Source: Brachybacterium sp. SGAir0954 (GTDB lineage Bacteria; Actinomycetota; Actinomycetes; Actinomycetales; Dermabacteraceae). Taken from it: DNA of 64,000 bases. The notes beneath the pieces were generated by a model. It searched no databases. It was not told the origin of the DNA and worked only from the letters and a program-made list of their open reading frames with translations. The first letter of the stretch is position 1. Every line of letters starts with the position of its first letter. Shown piece by piece: positions 26,700-34,851 of the stretch. The translations under genes were made by a program, and so were the position numbers. The DNA is taken from the NCBI RefSeq assembly GCF_005490785.1, contig NZ_CP027295.1, forward strand, positions 1,116,001-1,180,000, read 5' to 3'.

Positions 26700-28211
26700 T
26701 CACCTGCTTGTCGCGTCGATCTCCTCCACGTACTTCGCGACGCGCGCGAAGACCTCCTCGTCGTACGGACCCCACTCGGGATGAGGAGTGTCCTCTCCCC
26801 GGTAGGACTCGTCGGCGTAGTGCGCCTGGTACGCCGCGAGCTTCACCTCGAGCGCGGCACGCACCCCGGCATACGCGGGGTCGTCGGCCACGTTCCGCAC
26901 CTCCGTCGGGTCCGCAGCGAGGTCATACAGCTCCCACTCCGCCTCGAAGATCCTGTCCGAGGCGCCGGGGACGCCGAGCCCGGCGCCGTAGTAGTGGATC
27001 AGCTTGTGGTCCTGGGTGCGGATTCCATAGTGGGCGGGCGCGTGGTGGATCGGGTCGTCGTGCTCCCAGTAGCGGTAGTAGGCGGCGTCCGGCCAGTCCT
27101 CGACCTCCTCTCCGCGCAGCAGCGGGCGGAAGCTGCGTCCCTGCGAGGTGGGCAGCGCCCGAGAGGGATCGAGCCCGCAGATGTCCAGGAAGGTCGCTGC
27201 GAAGTCGACGTTGGTGATGATCGCCTCGCAGCGGGATCCGGGAGCGATCTCCGCCGGCCAGCGGATGAGCATCGGCATCTGCAGGGACTGGTCGTACATG
27301 AGGCGCTTGTCGAACCATCCGTGGTCTCCGAGGAAGAAACCCTGGTCGGAGGTGTAGACCACGAGGGTGCTGTCGCGGAGCCCCTGATCGTCGAGGTGGT
27401 CGAGCAGGCGGCCCACGTTGTCGTCGATCGACTGGATGCACTGCAGGTAATCGCGCATGTAGATCTGGTACTTCCAGCGCATCCGCGCTTCGCGGTTCTC
27501 CTCGCCGCGCAGGTGCGGGGGGACCTCGGTCTTGAGGTCATCGGCGCCCATGTCGTCCGCGATCGTCATGTGCACGCCGCGCACCGCCTGAGAACGGGAC
27601 TCGAGGTCGTCGAAGAAGGTCTCCGGCTCCGGGATCGAGCCGTCCGCATAGAGATGCGTGTGCTTCTCGTCGGGCACCCAGGGGCGGTGCGGCGCCTTAT
27701 GGTGGACCATCATGCAGAACGGCTCGTCCGCGTCACGCCCGTCGATCCACTCGATCGCGAGATCGGTGACGATGTCCGTCGCGTAGCCGGGCACCGTGCG
27801 CGGACCGTCCGCGTCGATCATCTCGGGATCCTGGTAGTCGCCCTGCCCGGGGAAGATCTGCCAGGCGTCGAAGCCGCGCGGGAGGGACTGCCCGTGCTCG
27901 CCGAGGTGCCACTTGCCGAACATCGCCGTGGCGTAGCCGTCCTCGTGGAGCGCCTCGACGAAGGTCGGGACCCGATAATCCATCTCCGTCCAGATCGAGG
28001 AGACGCCGTTCACGTGGCTGTAGGTGCCGGTGAGGATCGACGCTCGCGACGGGCTGCAAATGGAGTTCGTGCAGAACACGGCGTCCATCCGCACCCCCTC
28101 CTCGGCGATGCGGTCCAGGTGCGGGGTGCAGTTCACACGGCTGCCATAAGCGGAGATCGCGTGGGCGGCGTGGTCGTCGCTCATGATGAAGACGATGTTG
28201 GGGCGGGTCAT
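26700..28211 (-). CDS. Type I sulfatase (formylglycine-dependent)
   Basis: 503 residues, alkaline-phosphatase superfamily. The N-terminus NIVFIMSDDHAAHAISAYG supplies the Ca-binding Asp pair (residues 12-13). ICSPSRASILTG carries the C-x-P-x-R sulfatase motif with Cys52 to be converted to formylglycine. WHLGEHG and LGDHGWFDKR supply the later His/Lys and DH metal sites. No signal peptide is visible, so it appears cytosolic. It is third in the operon transporter-LacI-sulfatase (ATGA overlap with lacI), and the matching formylglycine-generating enzyme is divergently encoded 2.6 kb away. The likely substrate is an imported sulfated sugar or other sulfate ester; exact specificity cannot be read. 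Confidence 0.92.
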   Translation of the reverse strand: MTRPNIVFIMSDDHAAHAISAYGSRVNCTPHLDRIAEEGVRMDAVFCTNSICSPSRASILTGTYSHVNGVSSIWTEMDYRVPTFVEALHEDGYATAMFGKWHLGEHGQSLPRGFDAWQIFPGQGDYQDPEMIDADGPRTVPGYATDIVTDLAIEWIDGRDADEPFCMMVHHKAPHRPWVPDEKHTHLYADGSIPEPETFFDDLESRSQAVRGVHMTIADDMGADDLKTEVPPHLRGEENREARMRWKYQIYMRDYLQCIQSIDDNVGRLLDHLDDQGLRDSTLVVYTSDQGFFLGDHGWFDKRLMYDQSLQMPMLIRWPAEIAPGSRCEAIITNVDFAATFLDICGLDPSRALPTSQGRSFRPLLRGEEVEDWPDAAYYRYWEHDDPIHHAPAHYGIRTQDHKLIHYYGAGLGVPGASDRIFEAEWELYDLAADPTEVRNVADDPAYAGVRAALEVKLAAYQAHYADESYRGEDTPHPEWGPYDEEVFARVAKYVEEIDATSR

Positions 28212-29278
28212 GCGGGGGTCCTTCCGGGAGGGGTCTCAGGGAGTCGGGTGTCGAGGGCGGGAGGCAGCACGATGCTGAGGTGCTCGCGATCGGGGGCGAG
28301 CTCGGAGGAGAGGAGAGCAGCCGCACGACGTCCTGCCTCCTCGAGCGGCAGGCGGGAGTAGACGAGATCCGGCCAGATCTCCGTGCGCGGCCAGCTGCCG
28401 GCGAGGGCGGCGACGACGGTGCCGGGCGCGACGTGGGACACGGCCCGCAGCGAGGTCTCGACGTCCGCACCCCAGGAGCAGAGGACGGCGGTGGTGTCGG
28501 GATCGTCGACGCCGAGCAGCGCGTCGGTGATGCTCCGGAGAGTGGATGCCAGGTACCCCCTCGCGATGGCGCCGTCCTCCGCATCCGTCCGTGCGAGGTC
28601 CTCGTCGCTCATCCCGGTGCTGACCACGCGCATCGTCACGCCGTCCGCGTGACCCAGCGCGCGCATCAGCGTCGCCTGCCGATCCCGCTCCGCTCGTGAC
28701 GAGACCTCAGGGCGGACGTGGAGAATCGTGCGGATGTCGCGTCCCGCGAGATGCGTGATCATCTCGCGGGCGCCATGCGCGTAGTCGAAGTCGACGGCGG
28801 AGTGGGGAGCGTCAGCGGCTCGCCCGCCGCAGTCGATCGTCACGAGCGGGGCCACACCGACGGCCGCCGCCTCGACGAGCGCGGGCGGTGGCACCGCGTC
28901 GTCGTGACCGACGAAGATCAGGCCGTCGATCATGCCGTTGCGGCAGTCCTCGAGGACCCCGGCCGTGGCATCGGGCAGCACCGTCATGCGGAGGCCCGAC
29001 GTGGCGAGCCCGTTCGCGATGCCCTGCACGATCGCCGCGTACCTGAGGTTCGTGAGCGGCTTGGTGAGCACCACCCCCGCCGTGCGGCTCGAGCGGGTGC
29101 GCAGCGACCGGGCCATGGCGTTCGGGGTGTATCCGAGCTCCTTGGCGATCCGGCGCACGCGCGCTCGGGTCTCGGGAGCGAGATGGACATGCGAGTCGTC
29201 GTTCAGGGCGTAGGAGACGGTCGAGACGGACACGGAGGCGCGACGGGCGACGTCCTTGAGCGTGGGGCGGGTCATCAT
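28208..29278 (-). CDS. LacI-family transcriptional regulator
   Basis: 356 residues. The HTH TLKDVARRASVSVSTVSYALNDD and hinge YTPNAMARSLRT are classical, followed by the periplasmic-binding-like effector domain. The start at ATG 29278 (tandem ATGs) is 4 bp after the transporter stop, and its own stop overlaps the sulfatase ATG. It is the obvious repressor of this operon and of the divergent FGE operon through the two palindromes at 30764-30798; the inducer is probably a sulfated or desulfated sugar (inference). Confidence 0.92.
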   Translation of the reverse strand: MMTRPTLKDVARRASVSVSTVSYALNDDSHVHLAPETRARVRRIAKELGYTPNAMARSLRTRSSRTAGVVLTKPLTNLRYAAIVQGIANGLATSGLRMTVLPDATAGVLEDCRNGMIDGLIFVGHDDAVPPPALVEAAAVGVAPLVTIDCGGRAADAPHSAVDFDYAHGAREMITHLAGRDIRTILHVRPEVSSRAERDRQATLMRALGHADGVTMRVVSTGMSDEDLARTDAEDGAIARGYLASTLRSITDALLGVDDPDTTAVLCSWGADVETSLRAVSHVAPGTVVAALAGSWPRTEIWPDLVYSRLPLEEAGRRAAALLSSELAPDREHLSIVLPPALDTRLPETPPGRTPA

Positions 29279-29282
29279 CGGA

Positions 29283-30704
29283 TCATGCCGTCTCGTCCCG
29301 GCGGTGAGCGAGGGCTTCCGCGTTCTGCTGCACACGGCGCCGTCCGAGCGGGAAGAGGACCAGCAGGATGAGGCCGGCCAGGAGATACAGGACTCCCGGC
29401 ACGAGTGTCGAGAAGAGGTAGATCCCGTCGATGGTCGCAGCGGACTGCACGTCCTCCCCGGACCGGAACCCGACGATCGCGAGGGCGAAGCCGCCCACGC
29501 CGCCCGCGATGGCCTGGCCCACCTTCCGGGCCCAGGTGTTGATCGCATAGACGGTGCCGTCGTCCCGCTCGCCGCTGCGCACCTCCTCGGCGTCGATGAC
29601 ATCGCCGACCAGCGCCCAGATGAGCAGGTTGTAGAAGCCCAGACCGAAACCGGCGAGGAAGGCCAGACCGATGAAGATCCACGGTGAGGCGATGTGCAGC
29701 GCGAACAGGAGCACGTAGAGCGTTCCGGTGGCGAGGAGAGCGGTCGTGACGACCTCCTTCTTCCCGAAGCGGGTGGCGAGTCGCGCGGCGATCGGGGAGA
29801 GCAGGAGCCCCGGGAGGAACGACGCGAGCTGGGCCGGACCGGACAGCGAGCCGTCGTTGAAGTGGTAGAGCCACAGGTAGGCGGCCATCGTCCCGTAGAG
29901 CAGGGAGCCCAGCATGATGACGATGTTCGCGCTGATGAGGGTGAGGAGCGGGCGGCTCCCTGCGAGGGAGCGGACCAGGCTGAGGAAGCTGCGTGCGGAG
30001 GCGTCACGCGGCGGGGCGGCGACGCGTTCGCGGACGTTCGCGACGCAGATCCAGTACCAGAGGGCGGCGAGGGCCGAGAAGACGATCGCGGTGGCGAAGA
30101 GTCGGCCGGGCATCAGCTGCGACGTGCCGTCGACCATCCCGAACACGATGAGCGGCGGCACCAGCGAGACGAGCAGGCCCGCGGAGTTCGCCCCGATTCC
30201 CCTGAAGACCGAGAGCGAGGCGCGCTCCTCGGGGACGATCGTCAGGACGGAGGCCATCGATCCGTACGAGATGTTCGCGACCGTGTAAAAGACCGAGCCC
30301 CACAGCAGGTAGGTGATGGCGGCGAACGCGAGGCGGAGCCCGTAGTCCCAGTCGCCGACCATCGGCAGGTACATGAGAGCGCTCGCGACGGCGAGCGGCA
30401 CGGCGACCCGGCCGATCCAGGGACGGAACCTGCCGTGGGATGAGGGGGCATGACGGTCGAGGAAGCGGCCCCAGCCCACGTCGGTGAAGGCGTCGATGAG
30501 CCGCGCGGCCAGGAAGAGCGTGCCCACGTGCGCGGGGTTCAGACCTGCCACGTTGGTGTAGTAGACCATCAGGAACGCGTTGGCCAGCAGGAACGTGAAG
30601 TCGTTGCCGAGGTCGCCGAACAGATAACCCACCCGGTCTCGGATCCCGAAGGGGCGTGCGGCGAGGAGTTGGTGCGGCGAGGCCGTGTCAGCGGTGGTGC
30701 TCAT
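29283..30704 (-). CDS. GPH-family (MelB-like) sugar transporter
   Basis: 473 residues with about 12 membrane helices. GYLFGDLGNDFTFLLANAFLMVYYTNVAGL and the loop DRHAPSSHGRFRPWIGRV are the glycoside-pentoside-hexuronide cation symporter signatures (MFS_2); GTVYAINTWARKVGQAIAGG is the typical helix 10/11 motif. It probably imports a glycoside, perhaps sulfated, using a cation gradient. First gene of the operon with lacI and the sulfatase; GAGAG precedes the ATG. Confidence 0.9.
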   Translation of the reverse strand: MSTTADTASPHQLLAARPFGIRDRVGYLFGDLGNDFTFLLANAFLMVYYTNVAGLNPAHVGTLFLAARLIDAFTDVGWGRFLDRHAPSSHGRFRPWIGRVAVPLAVASALMYLPMVGDWDYGLRLAFAAITYLLWGSVFYTVANISYGSMASVLTIVPEERASLSVFRGIGANSAGLLVSLVPPLIVFGMVDGTSQLMPGRLFATAIVFSALAALWYWICVANVRERVAAPPRDASARSFLSLVRSLAGSRPLLTLISANIVIMLGSLLYGTMAAYLWLYHFNDGSLSGPAQLASFLPGLLLSPIAARLATRFGKKEVVTTALLATGTLYVLLFALHIASPWIFIGLAFLAGFGLGFYNLLIWALVGDVIDAEEVRSGERDDGTVYAINTWARKVGQAIAGGVGGFALAIVGFRSGEDVQSAATIDGIYLFSTLVPGVLYLLAGLILLVLFPLGRRRVQQNAEALAHRRDETA

Positions 30705-30763
30705 GGGGGTTCTCTCTTCATCGAGGGGACTCCGCGCAGTGGCGGTGAGGCAGACGCTAGATA

Positions 30764-30798
30764 CTCAATCGTTTGAGGTGAAGGCTCAAACCTTTGAG
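30764..30798. promoter_or_regulatory. Twin LacI-type operators of the sulfatase locus
   Basis: CTCAAACCTTTGAG (30785-30798) is a perfect 6+6 palindrome with a 2-bp centre, and CTCAATCGTTTGAG (30764-30777) is the same site with one mismatch. Their centres are 21 bp apart, two helical turns, placing both on one DNA face between the divergent transporter and FGE genes. This is what a cooperative LacI-family repressor would use. Confidence 0.7.
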
Positions 30799-30871
30799 TT
30801 TTCCGAGAGAGGTGTCATCGGCATCGGAGGGCGATGTCGGAGCCGAAACGGCATACCCTGCCCAGGGAGCA

Positions 30872-31945
30872 ATGAGCGTGGAGGAGACGGGTGTGAGCGG
30901 CGAGGACGCGCAGGGCTGCGGCTGCGGATGCGGCATGCCGTCGAGGGAGCAGTCCATCGGCATCGGTGAGAGGCCCCCGTCGGCCGCCGTCCCGTCAGCC
31001 GATGCCCCGTCGGCCGCCGCCCCCTCCGGCACCCCCGCCCCGGGCCGCCATCGAATCGCGCAGGCCACCGTTCCTGCGGGGACTTTCACGATGGGCGACT
31101 CCTGGGGTGACCGGAACCGGGCCGACGGCGAGGTGCCCCGCCACGAGGTGCGCCTGAGCGGCTTCGAGATCGACGCCACGACCGTCACCAACGCGGACTT
31201 CACGCGCTTCGTCGACGCCACGGAGTACCGCACCGAGGCGGAGGTCTTCGGCTACTCCGCCGTCTTCCACCTCGCGATCACCGCGCCCGAGCAGGACCTC
31301 ATGCCGCCCGCGGCCGGCACCCCCTGGTGGCGCGGCGTGCACGGCGCGAGCTGGCGCCGTCCCGGCGGTTCCGGGTCCAGCCTGCGCGGCCTCGAGGACC
31401 ACCCCGTCGTGCACGTGAGCTGGAACGACGCCCGGGCCTACTGCGACTGGGCCGGGCGCCGCCTGCCCACCGAGGCCGAATGGGAGTACGCCGCGCGCGG
31501 CGGCATCGAGGGCGCCAAGTACCCCTGGGGCGACGCCGAGGTGGACGACGGCGGCTGGCGCGCCAACATCTGGCAGGGCGAGTTCCCCCGCATCAACACC
31601 CTCGAGGACGGCCACCTCACCACCGCCCCCGCGCGCAGCTACACGCCCAACGGCTACGGGCTCTGGCAGCCCGTGGGCAACGTGTGGGAGTGGTGCGAGG
31701 ACCGCTTCCATCCCGCCACCTACCGGCGGCCCGGTCAGAGCGGGGAGATCGTGGACCCCACCGGCCCCGAGGACGGCGAGGAGCGCGTGCTGCGCGGCGG
31801 CAGCTACCTCTGCCACGACTCCTACTGCAACCGGTACCGCAACGCCGCCCGCTCCCGGAACACCCCGGACTCCTCGATGGGCAACGCCGGCTTCCGCACC
31901 GTCGCGCTCCGCATCCCCGACGCCCGCCGCACGGAGGACTCATGA
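30872..31945 (+). CDS. Formylglycine-generating enzyme (sulfatase-modifying factor)
   Basis: 357 residues from ATG 30872. The FGE-sulfatase fold begins near residue 70 (TVPAGTFTMGDSWGDRNRADGE). VHVSWNDARAYCDWAGRRLPTEAEWEYAARGG, PVGNVWEWCED and RGGSYLCHDSYCNRYRNAAR are the family hallmarks. The two Cys of CHDSYC match the copper/active-site pair of aerobic FGE, so it should oxidise the sulfatase Cys to formylglycine. An unusual Cys/Gly-rich stretch (CGCGCG) sits near residue 20. GTG 30893 has a much better Shine-Dalgarno (GGAGGA) and would remove 7 residues. It is first of an operon with two DUF202 genes, divergent from the sulfatase operon. Confidence 0.92.
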   Translation: MSVEETGVSGEDAQGCGCGCGMPSREQSIGIGERPPSAAVPSADAPSAAAPSGTPAPGRHRIAQATVPAGTFTMGDSWGDRNRADGEVPRHEVRLSGFEIDATTVTNADFTRFVDATEYRTEAEVFGYSAVFHLAITAPEQDLMPPAAGTPWWRGVHGASWRRPGGSGSSLRGLEDHPVVHVSWNDARAYCDWAGRRLPTEAEWEYAARGGIEGAKYPWGDAEVDDGGWRANIWQGEFPRINTLEDGHLTTAPARSYTPNGYGLWQPVGNVWEWCEDRFHPATYRRPGQSGEIVDPTGPEDGEERVLRGGSYLCHDSYCNRYRNAARSRNTPDSSMGNAGFRTVALRIPDARRTEDS

Positions 31946-32307
31946 CCGAACAGCAGCGACGCTTCCCCGCCTCCGTGTACCGAGAGGGGGAGGAGCCCGA
32001 TCCCCGCTTCAGCCTCGCCAACGAGCGCACCTTCCTCGCCTGGGTGCGCACGGCGCTCGCGCTCTACGCCGGGGCCTTCGCCCTCGAGGCGCTCGCGATC
32101 CCCGAGCCGCTCGTCTGGCGCGCCTCCGCCGCCGCGGTGTTCCTCGTGCTCGGCACGCTCGCCGCGCTGCAGGCCTGGTGGGGCTGGCGGCAGACCGAGC
32201 GCGCCCTGCGCCGCGGCCTGCCGCTGCCGGGGCTCGGCGTGGGCGGCGTGATCGTGATCGGCGTGGTGATCGCCGCCGCGCTCGTCGCCCTCGGGATGTG
32301 GGTGTGA
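31942..32307 (+). CDS. DUF202 (YidH-like) small membrane protein
   Basis: 121 residues. LANERTFLAWVRTALALYAG is the DUF202 signature, and three membrane helices follow (about 32-50, 60-78, 98-118). The ATG overlaps the FGE stop (ATGA), and its own stop overlaps the next DUF202 gene. The function of the family is unknown. Co-translation with FGE is unusual and hints at a membrane role tied to sulfatase maturation, though simple gene packing could also explain it. Confidence 0.82.
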   Translation: MTEQQRRFPASVYREGEEPDPRFSLANERTFLAWVRTALALYAGAFALEALAIPEPLVWRASAAAVFLVLGTLAALQAWWGWRQTERALRRGLPLPGLGVGGVIVIGVVIAAALVALGMWV

Positions 32308-32687
32308 CCGGCGCCGGCAGCGGTCGTGGGGCCGACGGCGGCGCCGGTGTCCGCGGCGCCGTGTTCGACCCGGGCCTGCAGCCCGAGCGCACCCTCCTCG
32401 CCTGGCGCCGCACCTGCCTCTCCTTCGCGGCGGGCAGCCTCGTCGCCATGCGCTTCGCCCTCGAGTCGCTTGGCACGGTCGCCGTGGTCGTCGGGGTGCT
32501 CGGCGCGGCCCTCGCCGGGCTCGCCTACCTGCTCGCCGTCACCGGGTACCGCCGCGCGAACCGCTCGCTCACCGCGCAGGGCGCCCTGACCCGCAGCGGT
32601 CTGCCGATGCTCGTCGCGACCCTCGCCGTGCTCGCGATCGGGGCGCTGGGCGCCGCCTTCCTGCTGCGCAGCGGGTTCGGGATCTGA
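32304..32687 (+). CDS. Second DUF202-type membrane protein
   Basis: 127 residues from GTG 32304 (GTGA overlap). FDPGLQPERTLLAWRRTCLSFAAGSL is the second common DUF202 form, lacking the first protein's SLANERT but keeping ERTxLAWxR, with three helices. Paired DUF202 proteins of these two forms often occur together, suggesting a heteromeric membrane unit. Last gene of the FGE operon; a strong inverted repeat follows at 32708-32736. Confidence 0.8.
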   Translation: MTGAGSGRGADGGAGVRGAVFDPGLQPERTLLAWRRTCLSFAAGSLVAMRFALESLGTVAVVVGVLGAALAGLAYLLAVTGYRRANRSLTAQGALTRSGLPMLVATLAVLAIGALGAAFLLRSGFGI

Positions 32688-32707
32688 GGCCCCGCGCGGC
32701 CGTCCCG

Positions 32708-32736
32708 CCCGCGGCCCCGTCGGCCCCGGCCGCGGG
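32708..32736 (+). terminator. Inverted repeat after the FGE operon
   Basis: CCCGCGGCC and GGCCGCGGG form a perfect 9-bp stem around an 11-nt loop. No U-tract follows, as is common for terminators in high-GC genomes. The loop contains a GTCGGCCCC unit. Confidence 0.5.
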
Positions 32737-32789
32737 CCCGCGGATGTTCATCGGCCGACACCGCCGCGACGCCGGCTCCCGGCCGGTGC

Positions 32790-32934
32790 TAGCGTGTCCG
32801 GCGAATGAACCACATTCTCCGGGGTCAGTGAAACTCTGAGCCGGCGGTGACAGTCCGCGACCCAGCTCCTTCGGGAGCTGGTTGACCTGGTGGAACTCCA
32901 GGACCGACGGTGAAAGTCCGGATGGGAGGAGATG
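32790..32934 (+). promoter_or_regulatory. Promoter and FMN riboswitch (RFN element) of the rib operon
   Basis: TAGCGT at 32790-32795 is a plausible -10. The aptamer spans about 32814-32934: CTCCGGGG, a GTGAAACTC stem, GCCGGCGGT, AGTCCGCGA, a variable hairpin (CAGCTCC/GGAGCTG), and the conserved 3' core GACCGACGGTGAAAGTCCGGATGGGAGGAG. These match the RFN consensus closely. It should reduce ribD-ribE-ribBA-ribH expression when FMN is abundant. About 120 nt of expression platform, ending with the GGGAGGA Shine-Dalgarno, separates it from ribD. Confidence 0.92.
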
Positions 32935-33055
32935 TGGCGTCGCCCAGGCGACGCCTGGTGCGCCCTGCGTGCACCCTGCGTCGACCCCCGGCGTCGTCCA
33001 TGGCCCTGTGCACGCTCCAGGCCATCTCCCCGGACCGCACTCCGGGAGGACGACC

Positions 33056-34177
33056 GTGCACGACCCGCACCCTCCGCAGCCCGCCGCCGCAGGCGCCGCG
33101 CCGCTGCCCGCCCTCGTGCTGCCCGCCGCCGAGCACGCCGCGCTGCGGCGCGCCCTCGAGCTCGCCGCCCGCGGCCCCGCCGACACCCCGAACCCGCAGG
33201 TCGGCTGTGTGCTCCTCGCCCCCGACGGGACGACCCTCGGCGAGGGCCATCACCGCGGCGCGGGCACCCCGCACGCCGAGGCCGACGCCTTCGCGGACGC
33301 CGCCGCCCGCGGCCACGACCCCCGCGGCGGCACCGCCGTCGTCACCCTCGAGCCCTGCCGCCACACCGGCCGCACCGGCCCCTGCGCCCGCGCCCTCCGC
33401 GAGGCGGGCGTGGCCCGCGTCGTCTTCGCCCTGCCCGATCCGGGCGCGGCCGAGGGCGGCGGCGGGGCCGAGCTCGCCGCCGCCGGCATCGACGTCGCCG
33501 GCGGCCCCGCGGCCGTGGGGGAGGAGCTCGCAGAATCGGCCCTCGACCTCATCGGCCCCTGGTATGCGCGCGCCGCCCGGCCTGCCGTGCGCGTGATCCT
33601 CAAGACCGCGACCACGCTCGACGGCCGCGTCGCCGCCGCGGACGGCACGAGCCGCTGGATCACCGGCCCCGCCGCCCGCGAGCACGCGCACCGGGTGCGC
33701 GCGGGCGTCGACGCGATCGTCGTGGGCACCGGGACCGTCCGCGCCGACGACCCCGCCCTCACCGCCCGCCCCGCCGGGGCAGCAGCAGGACCTCAGCCGC
33801 TGCGGGTCGTCGTCGGGCGCCGTCCCGTGCCCGCGACGGCGCGGATCCGCGGATCCGACGGCCGCTTCCTGCAGGTGAGCACGCACGACCCGGCGCTCGT
33901 CATCGCCCACCTCGCCGCCCGCGGCGTGCGTCGCGTCGTCGTCGAGGGCGGCCCCCGGCTCGCGACGTCCTTTCTCCGCACGGGCGCCGTCGACGAGCTC
34001 CACGCCTACCTCGCGCCCGTGCACCTCGGCGCGGGCACGGCCGCCGTCGGGGACCTCGGCGTCGCCACGATCGGCGAGGCGCTGCGCTGGCGCACCGAGC
34101 ACGTCGAGTGCCTCGGCGAGGACGTGCTGCTCATCGCCCGCCCCGCGGCCGGCGACCCCGCCACCGGCCACCCCTGA
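33056..34177 (+). CDS. ribD: Bifunctional riboflavin deaminase/reductase RibD
   Basis: 373 residues. The N-terminal deaminase has NPQVGCVL, the zinc site TPHAEADAF and LEPCRHTGRTGPCARAL. The C-terminal reductase has ILKTATTLDGRVAAADGTSRWITG. It converts the pyrimidinone from GTP cyclohydrolase II to 5-amino-6-ribitylaminouracil phosphate. GTG 33056 with GGGAGGA upstream is chosen over in-frame upstream codons that lie inside the riboswitch. First gene of the rib operon. Confidence 0.95.
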   Translation: MHDPHPPQPAAAGAAPLPALVLPAAEHAALRRALELAARGPADTPNPQVGCVLLAPDGTTLGEGHHRGAGTPHAEADAFADAAARGHDPRGGTAVVTLEPCRHTGRTGPCARALREAGVARVVFALPDPGAAEGGGGAELAAAGIDVAGGPAAVGEELAESALDLIGPWYARAARPAVRVILKTATTLDGRVAAADGTSRWITGPAAREHAHRVRAGVDAIVVGTGTVRADDPALTARPAGAAAGPQPLRVVVGRRPVPATARIRGSDGRFLQVSTHDPALVIAHLAARGVRRVVVEGGPRLATSFLRTGAVDELHAYLAPVHLGAGTAAVGDLGVATIGEALRWRTEHVECLGEDVLLIARPAAGDPATGHP

Positions 34178-34224
34178 CGCCCATGACCACCACCGCCCCG
34201 CACGACCCCACCGAAGGAGACCCC

Positions 34225-34851
34225 ATGTTCACCGGCATCGTCGAGGAGATCGGCACCCTCACCTCCCTCACCCCGCAGCCCGACGGCTCCGCCCGGCTGC
34301 TCCTGACCGGCCCGCTCGCCGCCTCCGACGCCGGCCTCGGCGACTCGATCGCCGTCGACGGCGTGTGCCTCACCGTCGTGGACCTCCCCGGCGACGGCAG
34401 TTTCGCCGTGGACGCCGTCCCCGAGACCCTGCGCCGTACCGCACTCGGCGAGAAGGCCGCCGGCGCCCCCGTCAACATCGAGCGCTCCCTGCGCGCCGAC
34501 TCCCGCCTGGGCGGCCACATCGTCCAGGGGCACGTCGACGGCGTGGGTCGCCTCCTCTCCCGCCGCGGCGAGGGGCGCTGGGAGGACCTCCTGTTCACCC
34601 TGCCCGCGGAGATCGCGCCGCTCGTCGCGGAGAAGGGCGCCGTGACCGTCTCCGGCGTCTCCCTCACCGTGACCTCCGCCGGGGCGGACTCCTTCGGCGT
34701 CTCCCTCATCCCCGCGACGCTCGAGGCGACGACCCTCGGCACGCTCCGCGAGGGGGACGCCGTGAACCTCGAGGTCGACGTCATCGCCCGCTACGTCGCC
34801 CGCCTCACCGGCTTCACCGCCGACGTGGCCGCGGAGGGGGAGGGGCGATGA
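34225..34851 (+). CDS. ribE: Riboflavin synthase alpha chain RibE
   Basis: 208 residues, two lumazine-binding repeats: MFTGIVEEIG...VDGVCLTV and GGHIVQGHVDG...VSGVSLTV. It dismutates two 6,7-dimethyl-8-ribityllumazine molecules into riboflavin. ATG 34225 has GAAGGAGA in front and gives the canonical MFTGIVEE start; an ATG at 34183 is less likely. Overlaps ribBA by ATGA. Confidence 0.95.
   Translation: MFTGIVEEIGTLTSLTPQPDGSARLLLTGPLAASDAGLGDSIAVDGVCLTVVDLPGDGSFAVDAVPETLRRTALGEKAAGAPVNIERSLRADSRLGGHIVQGHVDGVGRLLSRRGEGRWEDLLFTLPAEIAPLVAEKGAVTVSGVSLTVTSAGADSFGVSLIPATLEATTLGTLREGDAVNLEVDVIARYVARLTGFTADVAAEGEGR

Noticed and set aside
32882-33055. Longer ribD with extra N-terminal 58 residues
   Set aside because: That start lies inside the FMN riboswitch core; GTG 33056 has a good ribosome site and gives a normal-length RibD.
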